DNA of 64,000 nucleotides from assembly GCA_035235625.1 (NCBI GenBank), contig CP141146.1:27336501-27400500 (forward strand), written 5' to 3'. The stretch is from Saururus chinensis. Lineage: Eukaryota; Streptophyta; Magnoliopsida; Piperales; Saururaceae. The position numbers were made by a program, and so were the translations under genes. Below the pieces are notes generated by a model. It saw only the letters and a program-made list of their open reading frames with translations, was not told the DNA's origin and ran no database searches. The first letter of the stretch is position 1, and every line of letters begins with the position of its first letter. Positions 12,417 through 23,432 of this stretch are shown here, one piece after another.

Positions 12417-13860
12417 TGTTGTTACGTCTGAAACAAGACTATGAAGAAGTCAAATTCAGATTTGTTTTACTTGCCAATTGTAGTAGACAAGGTCGATCCA
12501 CAGGAAAAGCCTTGTGTAACAAAAAAAACTATTACGAAAAAAATAGAGAAAGGAAAACTAAGAAAGAAAGAGTAGAAGAGTATTGAGGCAATATAGAGTC
12601 AATAAATCAAGATAAGAAAACACTAAGGCATTAAGGATCATTGTAACATCTAATGATGTTCTTCATGTATCATGTTATCTCAGTTAGAATCGAATGAAAA
12701 TTCTATCTAACCGGAAGATATGAACATTAAAATTGAAAATAAAAATAGAAATGCTTTTGATAGATGAAGGATAAAAAACAATTGTCTCTTAAAGATTTCT
12801 ATGTATCCAAATCATAAAAGATAAAAAAGGAGAGCCTTCAAGCATCTTATGTATCCAAATCACAAAGAAACAAGAAAAAGAACAATATTAAATAAATATC
12901 ACTTCAAATAAATAATACTTACTTGAAACCATTGATGAAACATAAATTGAACTTTATTAAATTGTTACAAATCACCTCTAGCCTTAGCTTGAGAGCTTAG
13001 AAAGCCATTACAATAAAACTAAAAACAAAAATACAAAAGTAGAGAAAAAAAATAGGAGAAGAGAGCTCCAAAGAGGAGGGGATTATTCATCTATCACGTC
13101 CACCCCTCTATTTATAGGAATAAAAGGGGTTGTTTTAAAGAGGAAAGCGAAATCATATCTCTAGATTGCATCCTGATTGATTGCCTGATTGGTTGCTTCT
13201 TTGGCAATGATTAGATTCTAAATCAATCACATAAATTAATGATTTATTTATTAAATAAGTATATTTGAATCTTCCTTTAGATATCCAATTAGCCTCATTG
13301 TCTTTCCTTATGTGTATCAATTACAATAAATGAAAAGATTTTCCATGTGCTAGCCTCGGGTTAGTTAACTAGCTGTCTTATTGCATGCCAGATTCGACCC
13401 ATATATCTTCTGAATTTGGAATTGTTTCCTGAAATAACACTTATACCCATGGAAGTCTTCTTTCCAATGCCACCAGAAGCGTATCTATCTGAATTATACA
13501 TAAAAAGATATGATCAGAATACTAAGGCTCTGTCAATCTGTTCGAATCAGCTTCTTTCCTAATTTAGTCCTCTTCATACAAATCTCAAATCAAACGGGTC
13601 TACAAGGTTGTGTTCGACCATTCCATGCATGTTTAGACCATTAGGAGCCTATTCTTGACTTTCAAATAGCTTTGGGTAGATGAGCTTTACTTCCTTTTCT
13701 ACTTGGATCCTGTTAAAGCCTGTTTAGACATGTAAACTCAATTAAGGTCCAACTAACTTATTCAAAACATAAATAGCCCAAATCAGCAATGAATTAACAC
13801 AAAATAGGATTGCAATTCGAAATATGAGAACATTTAATTAAACATTATTTCAGTGCATCA
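12417..13860 (-). mobile_element. Solo LTR of an Athila-like family inserted in the protease, TSD GCTAA
   Basis: The left edge is TGTTGTTACG (12417) and the right edge ...CAGTGCATCA (13860); the 5 bp flanks are GCTAA on both sides (12412-12416 and 13861-13865). Read on the minus strand it matches the 5' LTR at 59827-61211 along its length: TGATGCACT start, the GTTTAGACATGTAAACTC-like block, a TATAAATA box and the GGCTTTTCCTGTGGATCGACC-like region near the end. It contains no coding domain. It interrupts the protease codons of the older polyprotein. Confidence 0.92.
13109..13116 (-). promoter_or_regulatory. TATA box of the Athila-like solo LTR
   Basis: TATAAATA on the minus strand lies in the context CCTATAAATAGAGGGGTGGACG. 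The same box and context occur at 60561-60568 in the sister LTR, so it is conserved between two copies and is probably the core promoter. Confidence 0.6.
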
Positions 13861-13865
13861 GCTAA

Positions 13866-15470
13866 CCTAGTTTTACTAAAAATAACTGACTTTGATATTA
13901 TCCTGGGCATGGATTGGTTAGCTACACATGGAGCCTTAGTGGATTTTAGTAAAAAGAAAGTTGTTTTTGGAAAAGTGAAGATTGTGTTCTAAGGAATTTA
14001 GGATAAACCAAGCTCTTGTATTATATCAACCGTTAAAGCACAGAAACTAATGAGCCAAGGATGTTGGGCATTTCTTGTTACCATTATCACAAACAAGGTA
14101 AAGTTGATAACTTTGGATGAGATAGACACAGTACGGGACTTTGTTGATGTTTTTCCAGATGAATAGAGAAGTTAAGTTTAGTATTGAGCTTCTCCCAAGT
14201 ACCACTCCTATCTCAAAGGCACCCTATAGAATGGGTCCAACCGAGTTTAGAGAATTGAAGGAACAACTTCAAGAACTTATGGATAAAGGATTTATCCATC
14301 CAAGTGTCTCCCCTTGGGGAGCACCGGTGCTTTTTGTGAAGAAGAAAGACGGGTCTCTCTAATTATGTATTAATTATCGGATGTTGAATAGAGTGACAAT
14401 AAAGAATAAATATCCACTTCCTCGTATTGATGATTTTTTCGATCAGCTACAGTCGGCTAGAATATTCTCTTGAATTGACTTATGATCGGGATATCATCAG
14501 CTAAGGATTCGAGATGAAGATATCTCAAAAACTGCTTTCCGAACAAGGTACGAGCATTATGAATTCTTAGTAATGCCTTTTGGGTTGATTAATACCACAA
14601 CTGCCTTTATGGATCTAATGAATCGAATTTGCCATGCTTATCTGGATAGATTTGTTATAGTATTTATAGATGATATTTTGGTCTAGTCCACAAGTGTTGA
14701 TGATCATAGGAAACATCTTCAAATAGTATTGAATATACTTCGTACACACAAGCTTTATGCTAAGCTCATCAAATGTGAATTCTGGCTGGATTAAGTAAAA
14801 TTTCTTGGTCATGTTATATCGAAGGATGGAGTGATGGTCGATCCAGCTAAGGTCGAAGTGGTGCTAAGGTGGGAGAGGCCTAAAACAGTGTCTGAGATTC
14901 GTAGTTTCCTAGGTTTGGCAGGGTACTATAGGAGATTTATTGAAGGGTTTTCAAAGATTGCCCTGCCACTGACCAAACTAACTTGCAAAGATATGAAATT
15001 TATTTGGAACGAGGAATGCGAGAAGAATTTTGAAGAATTAAAGAAGAGACTTACCACCGCCCCAGTGTTAACTCTACCTTGTGGAAGCGGTGGATTTGTA
15101 GTATATTATGATGCTTCGCGAGAGGGATTGGGTTGTGTACTGATGTAGCATGGAAAGGTTGTAGCATATGCCTCGCGACAGCTGAAAATTCATGAAACTA
15201 ACTACCCTACTCATGATTGAGAACTTGCTATAGTTGTCTTCTCATTAAAGGTTTAGCGACATTATCTTTATGGAGAGGAATTTGAGGTGTTCACTGACCA
15301 TAAAAGTTTAAGATATATCTTCTCGCAACTAGATCTAAACATGCATCAAAGACGTTGGATGGAATACTTGAAAGGCTATGACTTTACCATCCAGGGAAGG
15401 CGAATGTAGTAGTAGATGCCTTGAGTCAAAAATCTCATGGGTTCGTGGTACATTTAATGATGAAAGAATG
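13866..15470 (+). pseudogene. Protease end, reverse transcriptase and RNase H remnant
   Basis: After the solo LTR the protease resumes (DFDIILGMDWLATHG). RT follows: [17 protein letters not shown] at about 14172, FVKKKDGSL at 14334, then [19 protein letters not shown] and the catalytic VFIDDILV at about 14665-14690 (the YxDD box). Next come FLGHVISKDGV and FLGLAGYYRRFIEGFSKIA (14905-14965), and RNase H with DASREGLGCVLM and [13 protein letters not shown] and RNase H copy the RNA into cDNA. At least eight in-frame stops interrupt it, several at CGA-to-TGA or CAG/TGG-to-TAG positions, so it is long dead. Confidence 0.85.
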
Positions 15471-16680
15471 GAAGTCACTTGAAGAAGTAATAACAGTCCG
15501 ACCTGAGTTTGAGATTGGATGAGGAAAGTCATTCTTCGCCCACATGTCGGTACAATATGTGGTAATAGAGCAAATACTGGAGGCTCAGAAGACGGATATG
15601 GAGACTCAAACCTTGTTAGAATGGTCGGATTTCACTCAAGGAAGTGATGAAGGTATACGCTTTCTTGGGAGATTAGTTGTTTTGGCCATTCCAGAGTTAA
15701 GGTGTAGAATATTAGATGAAGCGCAGAGTTTGAAGGACACTATTCATCTCAGAGGGACCAAGATGTATTAAGATTTAAAAAGGAACTTCTGGTGGGACGG
15801 GATGAAGCGAGATGTGGCTGAGTGTGTTTTCCGATGTTTAACATGCCAACAAGTTAAGGCGGAACATTAGAGACCTTTTGGATTGCTTCAACCTCTTGAC
15901 ATCCCTAAGTGGAAGTGGGAGCATATAACAATAGATTTTATATCAGGACTACCTAGGACTTCAAGCGGTAACGACATAATTTGGGTCATAGTTGATCGGC
16001 TTACTAAGTCCTCTCATTTCCTTCCACTCCGAAAGAAGCACTCATTGGATAGTTTGGCACAACTATACATTAAGGAGACAATCAGTTTATATGGAGTGCC
16101 TGTGTCCATTGTTTCAGATAGGGATAGCAATTTACTTCACGCTTTTGGCAGAGTTTAAAAGAGGCTTTGTTGGGTACTACATTGAAATTTAGCACAGCTT
16201 TCCACCTGCAAATGGATGGATAATCAGAAAGAACCATCCAAGTATTGGAAGATATGTTGTGAGTCTGCGCTTTGGAATGGAAAGGTAATTGGGACGAACA
16301 CCTACCACTAGTAGAATTTGCTTATAATAATAGCTATCATTCTAGCATTGGTATGGCACCATATGAAGCACTATTTGGTTGACCTTGTCGAGCACCAACA
16401 TGCTAGAGTGAAGTTGGAGAGTGTCGTTTGATCAAATCGGAGTTGATCCAGCAATGTGCTAATAAATTTAAGCTAATTAAGGAACGATTGTTGATAGCTC
16501 AAAGTCGACAGAAGAGCTATGCAGATAAAAGACGTCGAGATCTTGAGTTTGAAGCAGGTGATCATGTCTTCTTGAAGATATCGCCAACAAAAGTGGTTAT
16601 GAGATTTGGAGTGAAAGGTAAGTTAAGCCCTCATTTTGTGGGTCCATTGGAAACATTGGAAAAGATCGGACGCACGTTAG
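15470..16680 (+). pseudogene. Integrase remnant
   Basis: The zinc-binding end (CRILDEAQS near 15705, then CLTCQQVK) and the catalytic core follow RNase H: KWEHITIDFISGLPRT at about 15910, IWVIVDRLTKSSHFLP, YGVPVSIVSDRD and, after a frameshift and stops, [24 protein letters not shown] near 16305-16375. The C-terminal part reads KSYADKRRRDLEFEAGDHVFLKISP and PHFVGPLE. Homology stops at about 16680, before any chromodomain, where unrelated LTR-like sequence begins. It would have inserted cDNA into the chromosome; stops and shifts make it inactive. Confidence 0.8.
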
Positions 16681-17165
16681 TCCTCTTCTCCTATAAATAG
16701 TCGTATGTTTTCTGATTCAAAACATTCTGAAACTTCTTTTCTTCGTTTCTTATTCGTTTTAAGTCCGATTTGAGTAATTCAAGAGGCGTTCTACCTAAAT
16801 TGATATGTTGGGCATCGTGGTGGGGTTGTTTTTCTATTTTGAGATCTCTACAGCCTATAAACCAGACATCTAATTTCGGGGTATCCAGCATTTCGTTTAT
16901 TTTCTCGCGCGGGAAGCAAGGTAGGGGCTTTTATCCTCTTCTAAGATATAAATACTTACATTGGTTATATTTGAAAGTTTATATAGATAATTCTAATTAA
17001 TTTTTGTATATGTTATGGGATTGCCTCATATACTTATTTTATTGAGTGTTTATCTTTTAAATTTAATTATGAATTATGCTTTATGCTATATGTGATATCA
17101 AGAAAATCTAGCTTTGCCATTATTTTAATTATACCTGAGAATGGTAAGATTGAAAGGCGGTTTTA
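16681..17165 (+). mobile_element. LTR-like fragment with TATA box, origin unclear
   Basis: The polyprotein ends abruptly into CTCCTATAAATAGTCG (TATA-like box 16692-16699) and AT-rich sequence. This looks like the U3/R portion of an LTR and is not a 3' end of pol. No polypurine tract precedes the direct repeat at 17166. It probably marks a deletion or recombination junction. Confidence 0.4.
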
Positions 17166-18208
17166 TGGAATTGTTACTCTATCAAAATGATTTTAGAAAT
17201 GTGTACAATCATCACCACCAAGTTGCTGAGATGAGATAGAGAAGGGGTGTCTCGTCGGAATGAGCGGCTAACCCTACCTTTATAAATGTTATCAGTAACA
17301 CGACCATGACTTGTAGCGGTGAGGCTAGGATTTTTTTTGAAAGGTTGATATTTGTGGAAAATTGTTTAAAGTAAAGAAAAAGAGAAGGAAATTCCCATTG
17401 GAGTCGGGCATATAAGAGATTTAATTGTCTAGAGCTCAAATTGGTATACGTATCAATAGAGTTCCATAATTGAGAGTACATAGGTAAATCCGGTTTGGAA
17501 TCGGATACACGGTACGCACATTAGCCTGGTGAGCCCCTAACGAAGGGTAACTATCAAGGCTACATGCCCTAGGGTAGAGAGTATCATGGGAAAACTCTCT
17601 GCTCTATAGATCCTGGCAACCCATGAGAACGGGTAGCTCTTCCCTCTACAAGTACGAAGTGTTTTACAAAAAATTTGTAGAGGAGTAAGAGGCCGCTGCT
17701 TTGTACTCACAACAAATTCTTTATAATATAATAAGTGTTTGGGATACTAGTAATAAGCCATGAGAGCTTACAAACCCTAGAAGCACCTTCGATACATAGG
17801 AAGAAGCCCTAGGGAAGTTTTTGGGTGAGAGGCACACCCTTGCTACTTCTTTTGAACAATATTATCTATTTACTTGATCATGTGATTTAAAAACTGCCGG
17901 ATGTTATATTTATGTCTGATATACATGGGTAAAAGAGAACAGTAAAGGCACTTTTTGGGAGCTTAAAGCAGTGGCTAAGGAGTCTATAATTGCACTAGTA
18001 GTTTGCTAAGCACATTTTCATTTTTTTTTGGCATGAGAAGACTTGTTTATATCTTTACTTGTGTGTTTGTACACAGACAACACATTTCCTAGGAGATAAA
18101 ATATATCATGTTATGTTTATAGTTATATGTTTCCCAGTTGCGATCCGAGCAAGCTCTGATTTTAGTTTTTAATTCTTTATATGTTTTATAAATCCTCGGG
18201 TCATGACA
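17166..18208 (+). mobile_element. LTR, right copy of the ~1 kb direct-repeat pair (5' end missing)
   Basis: From 17166 to 18162 it is a direct repeat of 10396-11421. It then continues to a proper LTR end CCTCGGGTCATGACA at 18208, which the left copy lacks. The left copy has the TGTAACATCC start that this one lacks. Together they imply an LTR of about 1.1 kb. No matching target duplication was seen. Confidence 0.65.
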
Positions 18209-18494
18209 AGAATTGATAGCTCCCTACCTCCTGGGATGGAATGGCCTGGGTGAGCTCCTGAACTATGGTCCTGATATGAGGATGTTCTCCAACAGAAGAG
18301 ATGCCCGCATTAGATTTCCCTCTCTGACTTCTAGGGACGGTTGCCATATGTTCTAGAGAATACAACAAAAAGAGGGTTAATTGAACTAAACTAATTCTAC
18401 CCCACTTAAATAGTGTCATTAAATATACTATTCATATCATTTCATATAGTCATGCACTTGCGGATAGCTTTAACTATTCTTTGATACCAACTAT
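18209..18494 (-). pseudogene. Start of a minus-strand gag with primer site
   Basis: On the minus strand TTGGTATCAAAGA (about 18482-18494) resembles the tRNA-iMet primer site. It is followed by an AT-rich leader and an ATG at about 18347 opening MATVPRSQRGKSN, which looks like a gypsy gag N-terminus. The frame runs only to the LTR end at 18208, so the rest of the element is lost or displaced. Confidence 0.45.
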
Positions 18495-18960
18495 ATCAAT
18501 ACTGGTTTTCATTCTCATAAACAGTTAGATAATTGGAAACTCAGGGTGTTATCATACGCTACCAAGCTTCACATAACATAAAAATGAACCATCTAATGTA
18601 ATATGACTATCACAATTAAGGATTACAGCCATGTGCATGTGCAATAACAAAATGAAATAACATGAAATAATCTTTTGGGCAGCACGGTGCCTTATTACAA
18701 ATCAACATTAAAATAAAATCTATAGTCCTAGTAACTTCAGAAGTCTACCTTGGTAGCACCGTGTATTGCCCACTAACGGAAACCTGCTACTCTTAATCAG
18801 GAACTGAACCTGCATTGGAGAGATGCATGAGTATTTCCACTAATACTTAGTAAGATGCAAGAAAACCACTCATAATCAAGCCATGGAGATGGATATCACG
18901 CCACTTCTTGTGAGTTAGGTGTTTTAGATACACCTCTTCTAGTAGGTGTGTATGAGAAGG
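18495..18960 (-). mobile_element. Fragment of a minus-strand LTR (3' part)
   Basis: By position next to the minus-strand primer site this should be the 3' end of a 5' LTR. The GAGTATTTCCACTAATACTTAGTAAG block resembles the GAGTATTTTCATACTCAGTAGG block of the long LTR at 23433-28511. The left edge is degraded and the right edge is replaced by the tandem array from 18961. Confidence 0.4.
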
Positions 18961-19410
18961 TTACAACCTATATGGGGAAAACGCCTTGGGGTAAGGGGAA
19001 GTTCTATCTATCACTTATGGGCACGAGAATGGTGAAGTGTCTCTGGGTAAGGGGAGGTTTTGTTTGTCGCCTAAGGGTGCGTGAAGTGTCTCTGGGTAAG
19101 GGGGGGGGGATTCTGTCCGTTGCTTAAGAGCATGTTGTGAGAAAAGTGTCCTAGGGGAAGGGGAGGTTCTATCCGTAACCTACGGGCGCGGAAAGAGAAA
19201 AGTGTTCTAAGTCAAGGGGAGGTGTTGTCTATAGCCTACGGGCATGGAAAGAGGAAAGTATTCCAGAGTTAGAGGAGGTTCTGCCCGCCATTTTTAGACC
19301 TGAAAGGGAGGATGCCCAGAGGAAACAAGCAATGATCTGATATACTCCAATCTGATCTAATATGATCAATATGGTCAGATGAAATATGATAGGATCTGAT
19401 ATGATCCAAT
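18961..19410 (+). repeat. LTR fragment with a second 56 bp tandem array
   Basis: Six diverged units start near 18992, 19048, 19097, 19157, 19213 and 19269, with the same AAGGGGAGGTTCTGTCC and GCCTACGGGCGCGGAAAG modules as 4041-4365. The tail (GATCTGATATGATCCAATATGGTC at 19392-19415) also matches 4665-4690. It is a truncated LTR of the family at 3226-5193. Confidence 0.65.
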
Positions 19411-19866
19411 ATGGTCCTTTAACTTTTCTAAAGGATGTTGTTTTGTATGCAGCGAGAAAGGGCACAAGGCTCGGGATTGCCCAAAAAAGAAAAATCAAGA
19501 AGAGCCTAAACTTCAGCAGAAACCCAAAGCCTAGGGTCGACTTTTTGCAATCAGCGCTAAGGAGGCCTAGTCATCTAATGAAATCATCAAAGGTACTTTC
19601 GTTTCAAAATAAGATAATTGTATAAGATTTGGCTCTTTCATTTTCTAATTCTTTCAAGAAATTAATTTATAATTTAGAGGAGTTTACTCATTTTGCTCAA
19701 TGGTTTTCTCCACGAGATACCTATGCATCTAGGGGGGATAATCCTATGTTTTAATTGTGTTTTTTGTTTACTTAAGCTTTATGGATATTAGTGTGTTTTT
19801 TAGAATAAATTATTATAATTATTTTATTCAAATTACGAGGACAAAATTTTTGTAAGAGGGAAAGTT
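19411..19866 (+). pseudogene. Gag zinc-knuckle remnant and 3' end of a Ty3/gypsy element
   Basis: The frame near 19433-19500 reads CFVCSEKGHKARDCPKK, a full C-x2-C-x4-H-x4-C RNA-binding knuckle. Stops follow shortly after. The segment ends GAGGACAAAATTTTTGTAAGAGGGAAAGTT, a polypurine tract, directly before TGTAACATCCC at 19867. Everything between the knuckle and the pol end has been deleted. Confidence 0.65.
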
Positions 19867-22150
19867 TGTAACATCCCAAAATTTTAATGTTTTAAAAATT
19901 TGAACATGTTGGCCCATTAGCGAGTTATAGGGCCTAATAGCCATTTTTTATAAAATTGTAATATTTTGAGCGTGATTCGTTTGAAGGAGCCATAAGGTAT
20001 TTTCTAGGGCTTGGAGAGACGAATGTATTGAGCCGAAGAACTCATCAATTGGACATCGGGATTGTAGGATATAGCCTCGAGGAACATGTCATGGTTGGGA
20101 TCCACTTTATTTTCACTAGATGAGGTACCCTTGCATGGTCTTGTTTTGATGGGCTCATCGATATGAGTGCATCGGTACCAAGAAATCACAATTATGAGTC
20201 TGGGGTAGAAAGTTGCACCCATTGAAGTTACACCTCAGCCATGCTTTTGCATGGCCCAATGCAGGCCAAGCATTGCCTGTGTGTGCTTGCTAGGCCATGT
20301 GGAAGCAGGACCTGTGAAAGTGCAACGAAAGCGTTCATTCCAAATACAGGCTGAGCTTGTGTTGGCCATAGGATCATGGGTCACCATGTTCCAACGAACA
20401 TCATATGTGTGATACATGTCACTCATTTGATAGGACTTTTCACTGTAAATAGACGGAGGGGGTCTTTCCAACTCACCCCAAATCTTCCTCCCTCCTCCTT
20501 TGAGCTCTGCCCACCTTCTCAACTTTAGACCCCGTTTCTAAGTCGTTACAAGGGCTCTCCACGTCATAGCAGGGTACATTTTTAAAGTTGGCTTCTCTAA
20601 CGGGGGAAACAAATTGGGCCAAGGGGAGGCTCCGCCTACCGCTCACGAGCTAGAAGGAGGAATCGTCTCAGTACGAGAGGAAGCTCCATCCACTACTTTC
20701 AAGCCCGAAGGAGGAATCGTCCCAACGCAAGGGTAGACTCTACCTGTCGCTCTTGAGCCTGAAAAGAGAACTCCCTGAGAGTATCAGGAGGCTCTGATAG
20801 CCCGCCGCTACTCCCGACAAATTCACGAAGTGTAGGTAGTTTTAAATTTTGATTTTGTATTACGACTAGGTGTTCTATTTCAAAATTTCCTTTTCTTAAA
20901 TAAAATATTATTTACAAAAATAATATTATTAAGGGTGGACATGCGCTATAATAATAGCATGTATGCCTCTTAGCGGGATTTTGTGGTGATACACTCTTTG
21001 AAAGATTATTATTATTATTTTAATGACGTTACAAATGATTTTGATTAGAATTAAAGGTTAGCTATTTGGTATAAAGCCCAAAAGCTATAGGAGTTATGAC
21101 TCCTAGATACCGCCTTTGAGGCATATGGCTCACCCTTGAAGTTCGATAGTGTGGGAAGATCCTCTTCATTCCAACCCATTGCCCCCACGAACACGGGTGT
21201 ATGTCACACCAATATCGGCGACATTTTGTGAATGATGATTTATTCGATTATGTAGTATTTATCGGATTCTACATATGAACAATTTGTTTGATTTTATTAG
21301 ATTCTATGAAAGACTATTTTATTTGACTTTTTAAAATACGTTTGGATCCTGTTTAAGTGATGTTTAAAGTTGGCATACAAAGATTAATTATGTAGAATAA
21401 TATTTTATATGTTTGTTATTATGATTCATGTTATAGCATTTGAGTAGAATTTAATTCTACTAACTGAATATAAATATAGTCACCCACTCCCAGATGCTGC
21501 AAGTATGAGTGAAGAAGTTGACGTTTAATGGAGATGGCTATAGAACTTCAAAGGATTTATACTTTTGATTTATTTTGTCAAGTTCTATTAAATTATGTGA
21601 AATTTTTGCTACTTTGATTTGTTAGGGCACGTTAAGCCTTGTTATGTAAATTTTGTAATTATGTATATTAATGAAAAGTTACTCTTCTATACACGGCAAA
21701 TCTTGGCTAATTATTTTATTACGAATTGAGGTGAATTCAACTTTTAAGTTATTTAAAAATATGGTGCGCAACAACACCGTAGCCCTTGCACGTTCCTTTC
21801 CCCTTTGCTCAGACTAGCAGAGCCCATGGCCATCGCCATGCGGGTGGCTATGGGTAGGAGATGGCTTCCCTTTTCCCCATGCATCTCTGCTTCTAGTTGT
21901 AGGGAGAAGCATGGGAAGGGGCAGATGTGTTGGGCCAGTTTGTGACCCACCAAGCTTGGAGGGGCTGGCAGCAACCTACAAGGCAATTGGATTAGCCTGT
22001 GACCCACCAAGTTTGGTGGGGCTAGCCGCAACCTCCAAGATTGCAATTCACAGTCGTCTCCATGAGGCAGATGACTGTTGGACCAGGGATCTAATCCCAT
22101 GTCTATGAAATAATCATTTTACCCTTATAATTGAGCCATATATTTATATT
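19867..22150 (+). mobile_element. LTR (start intact) with three-unit tandem array
   Basis: It starts TGTAACATCCCAAAATTTTAATG just after the polypurine tract. A three-unit ~53 bp array at 20596-20790 has the AAGGGGAGGCTCCGCCT module and resembles the arrays at 4041 and 18961. The 3' limit is not visible; sequence related to a different LTR begins near 22160. Short open frames at 20235-20522 and 21753-22108 show no known domain. Confidence 0.5.
20596..20790 (+). repeat. Three-unit ~53 bp tandem array
   Basis: Units begin near 20620, 20673 and 20727. Each carries a GAGGCTCCGCCT-like core, a CGCTCACGAGC-like half and a GAAGGAGGAATCGTC tail. It is a diverged relative of the 56-57 bp arrays in the other LTRs. 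Confidence 0.7.
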
Positions 22151-22159
22151 CAAAGTGGG

Positions 22160-23432
22160 CTCGATTTAGGGGTTGGCATGTAGAATTAAAAATTGTGAAA
22201 ATCACAGTGAGACGTAAGAGCTTACCCTAAATATAGACCAAGCCACATGGTGAAGAAAAAACCTAATAAGTGGGTAATTGATTGCTGAATGAACCATTGT
22301 CAGTTTAAGGGATTTATGACTCCATAAATGCCAAGAAAGTTATTGTTGGCTCATGACATCAAGAAGTATCCTTGAGGAGAGGTAATAACTTGAAATCAAA
22401 GGAAGTAGAGTGAGGTGCTTGCTTTGTTTACACTCTAACCCAAAGGAGAGGACCTCACCACATGTGGGAAAATTACCTCAATGCACTTAGGGAAATTTAC
22501 CCCGTTTTCATGGAAACAGATACCCCTAAGTAGAAGAGAGTTAGGTCACCCTATAATATTAGTAAAGTCTTCAAATGAAAGGGGTGTGACTTAGAAGTGA
22601 CATGAAGACCTTTTATGGGTACTATGTGTCATGGGGAATAGTCAAATGGAGAAGACAACACTCATTACCAAGGTTTTAGTAAGCATAGTACATGTGTCTA
22701 CAACAGAGTACATGGGATTGCCATGATAGTGTATACTTACTATGCTTGCTACATAGGAATTGTTTACCTTCTTGGGCTTAAATTTGTCTAGCCATAGCCT
22801 TATAAATGAGTATAATTGGCCTCCATTTATCACTAATGGGATTGGGTCTGTTAATGTTGTTTATTGAAACTTGAGTGGGCCCATGTTATTTATGTTTACT
22901 TACTCTAATACATGTTTTTATTATTAATGCGTGAGTAATTTATTTCTAATATGAGATTAATGAAGATTAATCTACAAAGATTTGTTGGCATTAGATTGGG
23001 GAAGAATACCTAATCATGATAAAGAATTAAATACCTTTAATGGGATATGGAACCAGTTCATGGAGTGAATAGGTGTCATGGGGTAGCGAAGAGTGTAATG
23101 TTGTGGGTCTTTCCCGCCATGCATGCATATCAGGTGTGCAATATAGCACGAAGTTCTTGCAACTTATGCACACCTAGTATATAATTTACCCACACATGCA
23201 TGCCTTAGTGCGTATTATGAATAATATGCTTTGCTACCCCGTGACATAGGGGCCCTAACGTACAAACTTACCTTGTTTAATGAACCAAAGGTAATTCTTT
23301 ATCTTCACTGCAGTAATTTTATTGTCGAAATAGAAAACCAGCTCAGAAGACGAGGCTGTTGGAGCAACGTCAATGGAAAAGAGGTTTTACAGCCCATGAG
23401 ATGAGGCATCTATTTTTAAGTGAAAGTTAATC
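22160..23432 (+). mobile_element. Fragment of the LTR family seen at 42261-50943
   Basis: Blocks match 48680-49700 in the same order: AAAATCACAGTGAGA, GGGTAATTGA, the GAGTACAT...TTGTTTAC...CTTGGGCTT block, and GGAACC..TTCATGGAGTGAA followed by CTTACCTTG..TAATGAACCAA. A 173 bp MITE (23074-23246) interrupts it, and the comparison with 49660-49690 shows the empty site. It ends at the solo LTR at 23433. Confidence 0.65.
23074..23246. mobile_element. 173 bp MITE with 18 bp terminal inverted repeats
   Basis: The left end TGTCATGGGGTAGCGAAG and right end CTTTGCTACCCCGTGACA are inverted repeats with two mismatches. TAGG flanks both sides (23070-23073 and 23247-23250). The interior also folds: AGGTGTGCAA pairs with TTATGCACACCT and CATGCATG blocks occur on both sides. 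The related LTR at about 49660 lacks the insert. It has no coding capacity. The superfamily is uncertain because a 4 bp target duplication is atypical. Confidence 0.75.
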
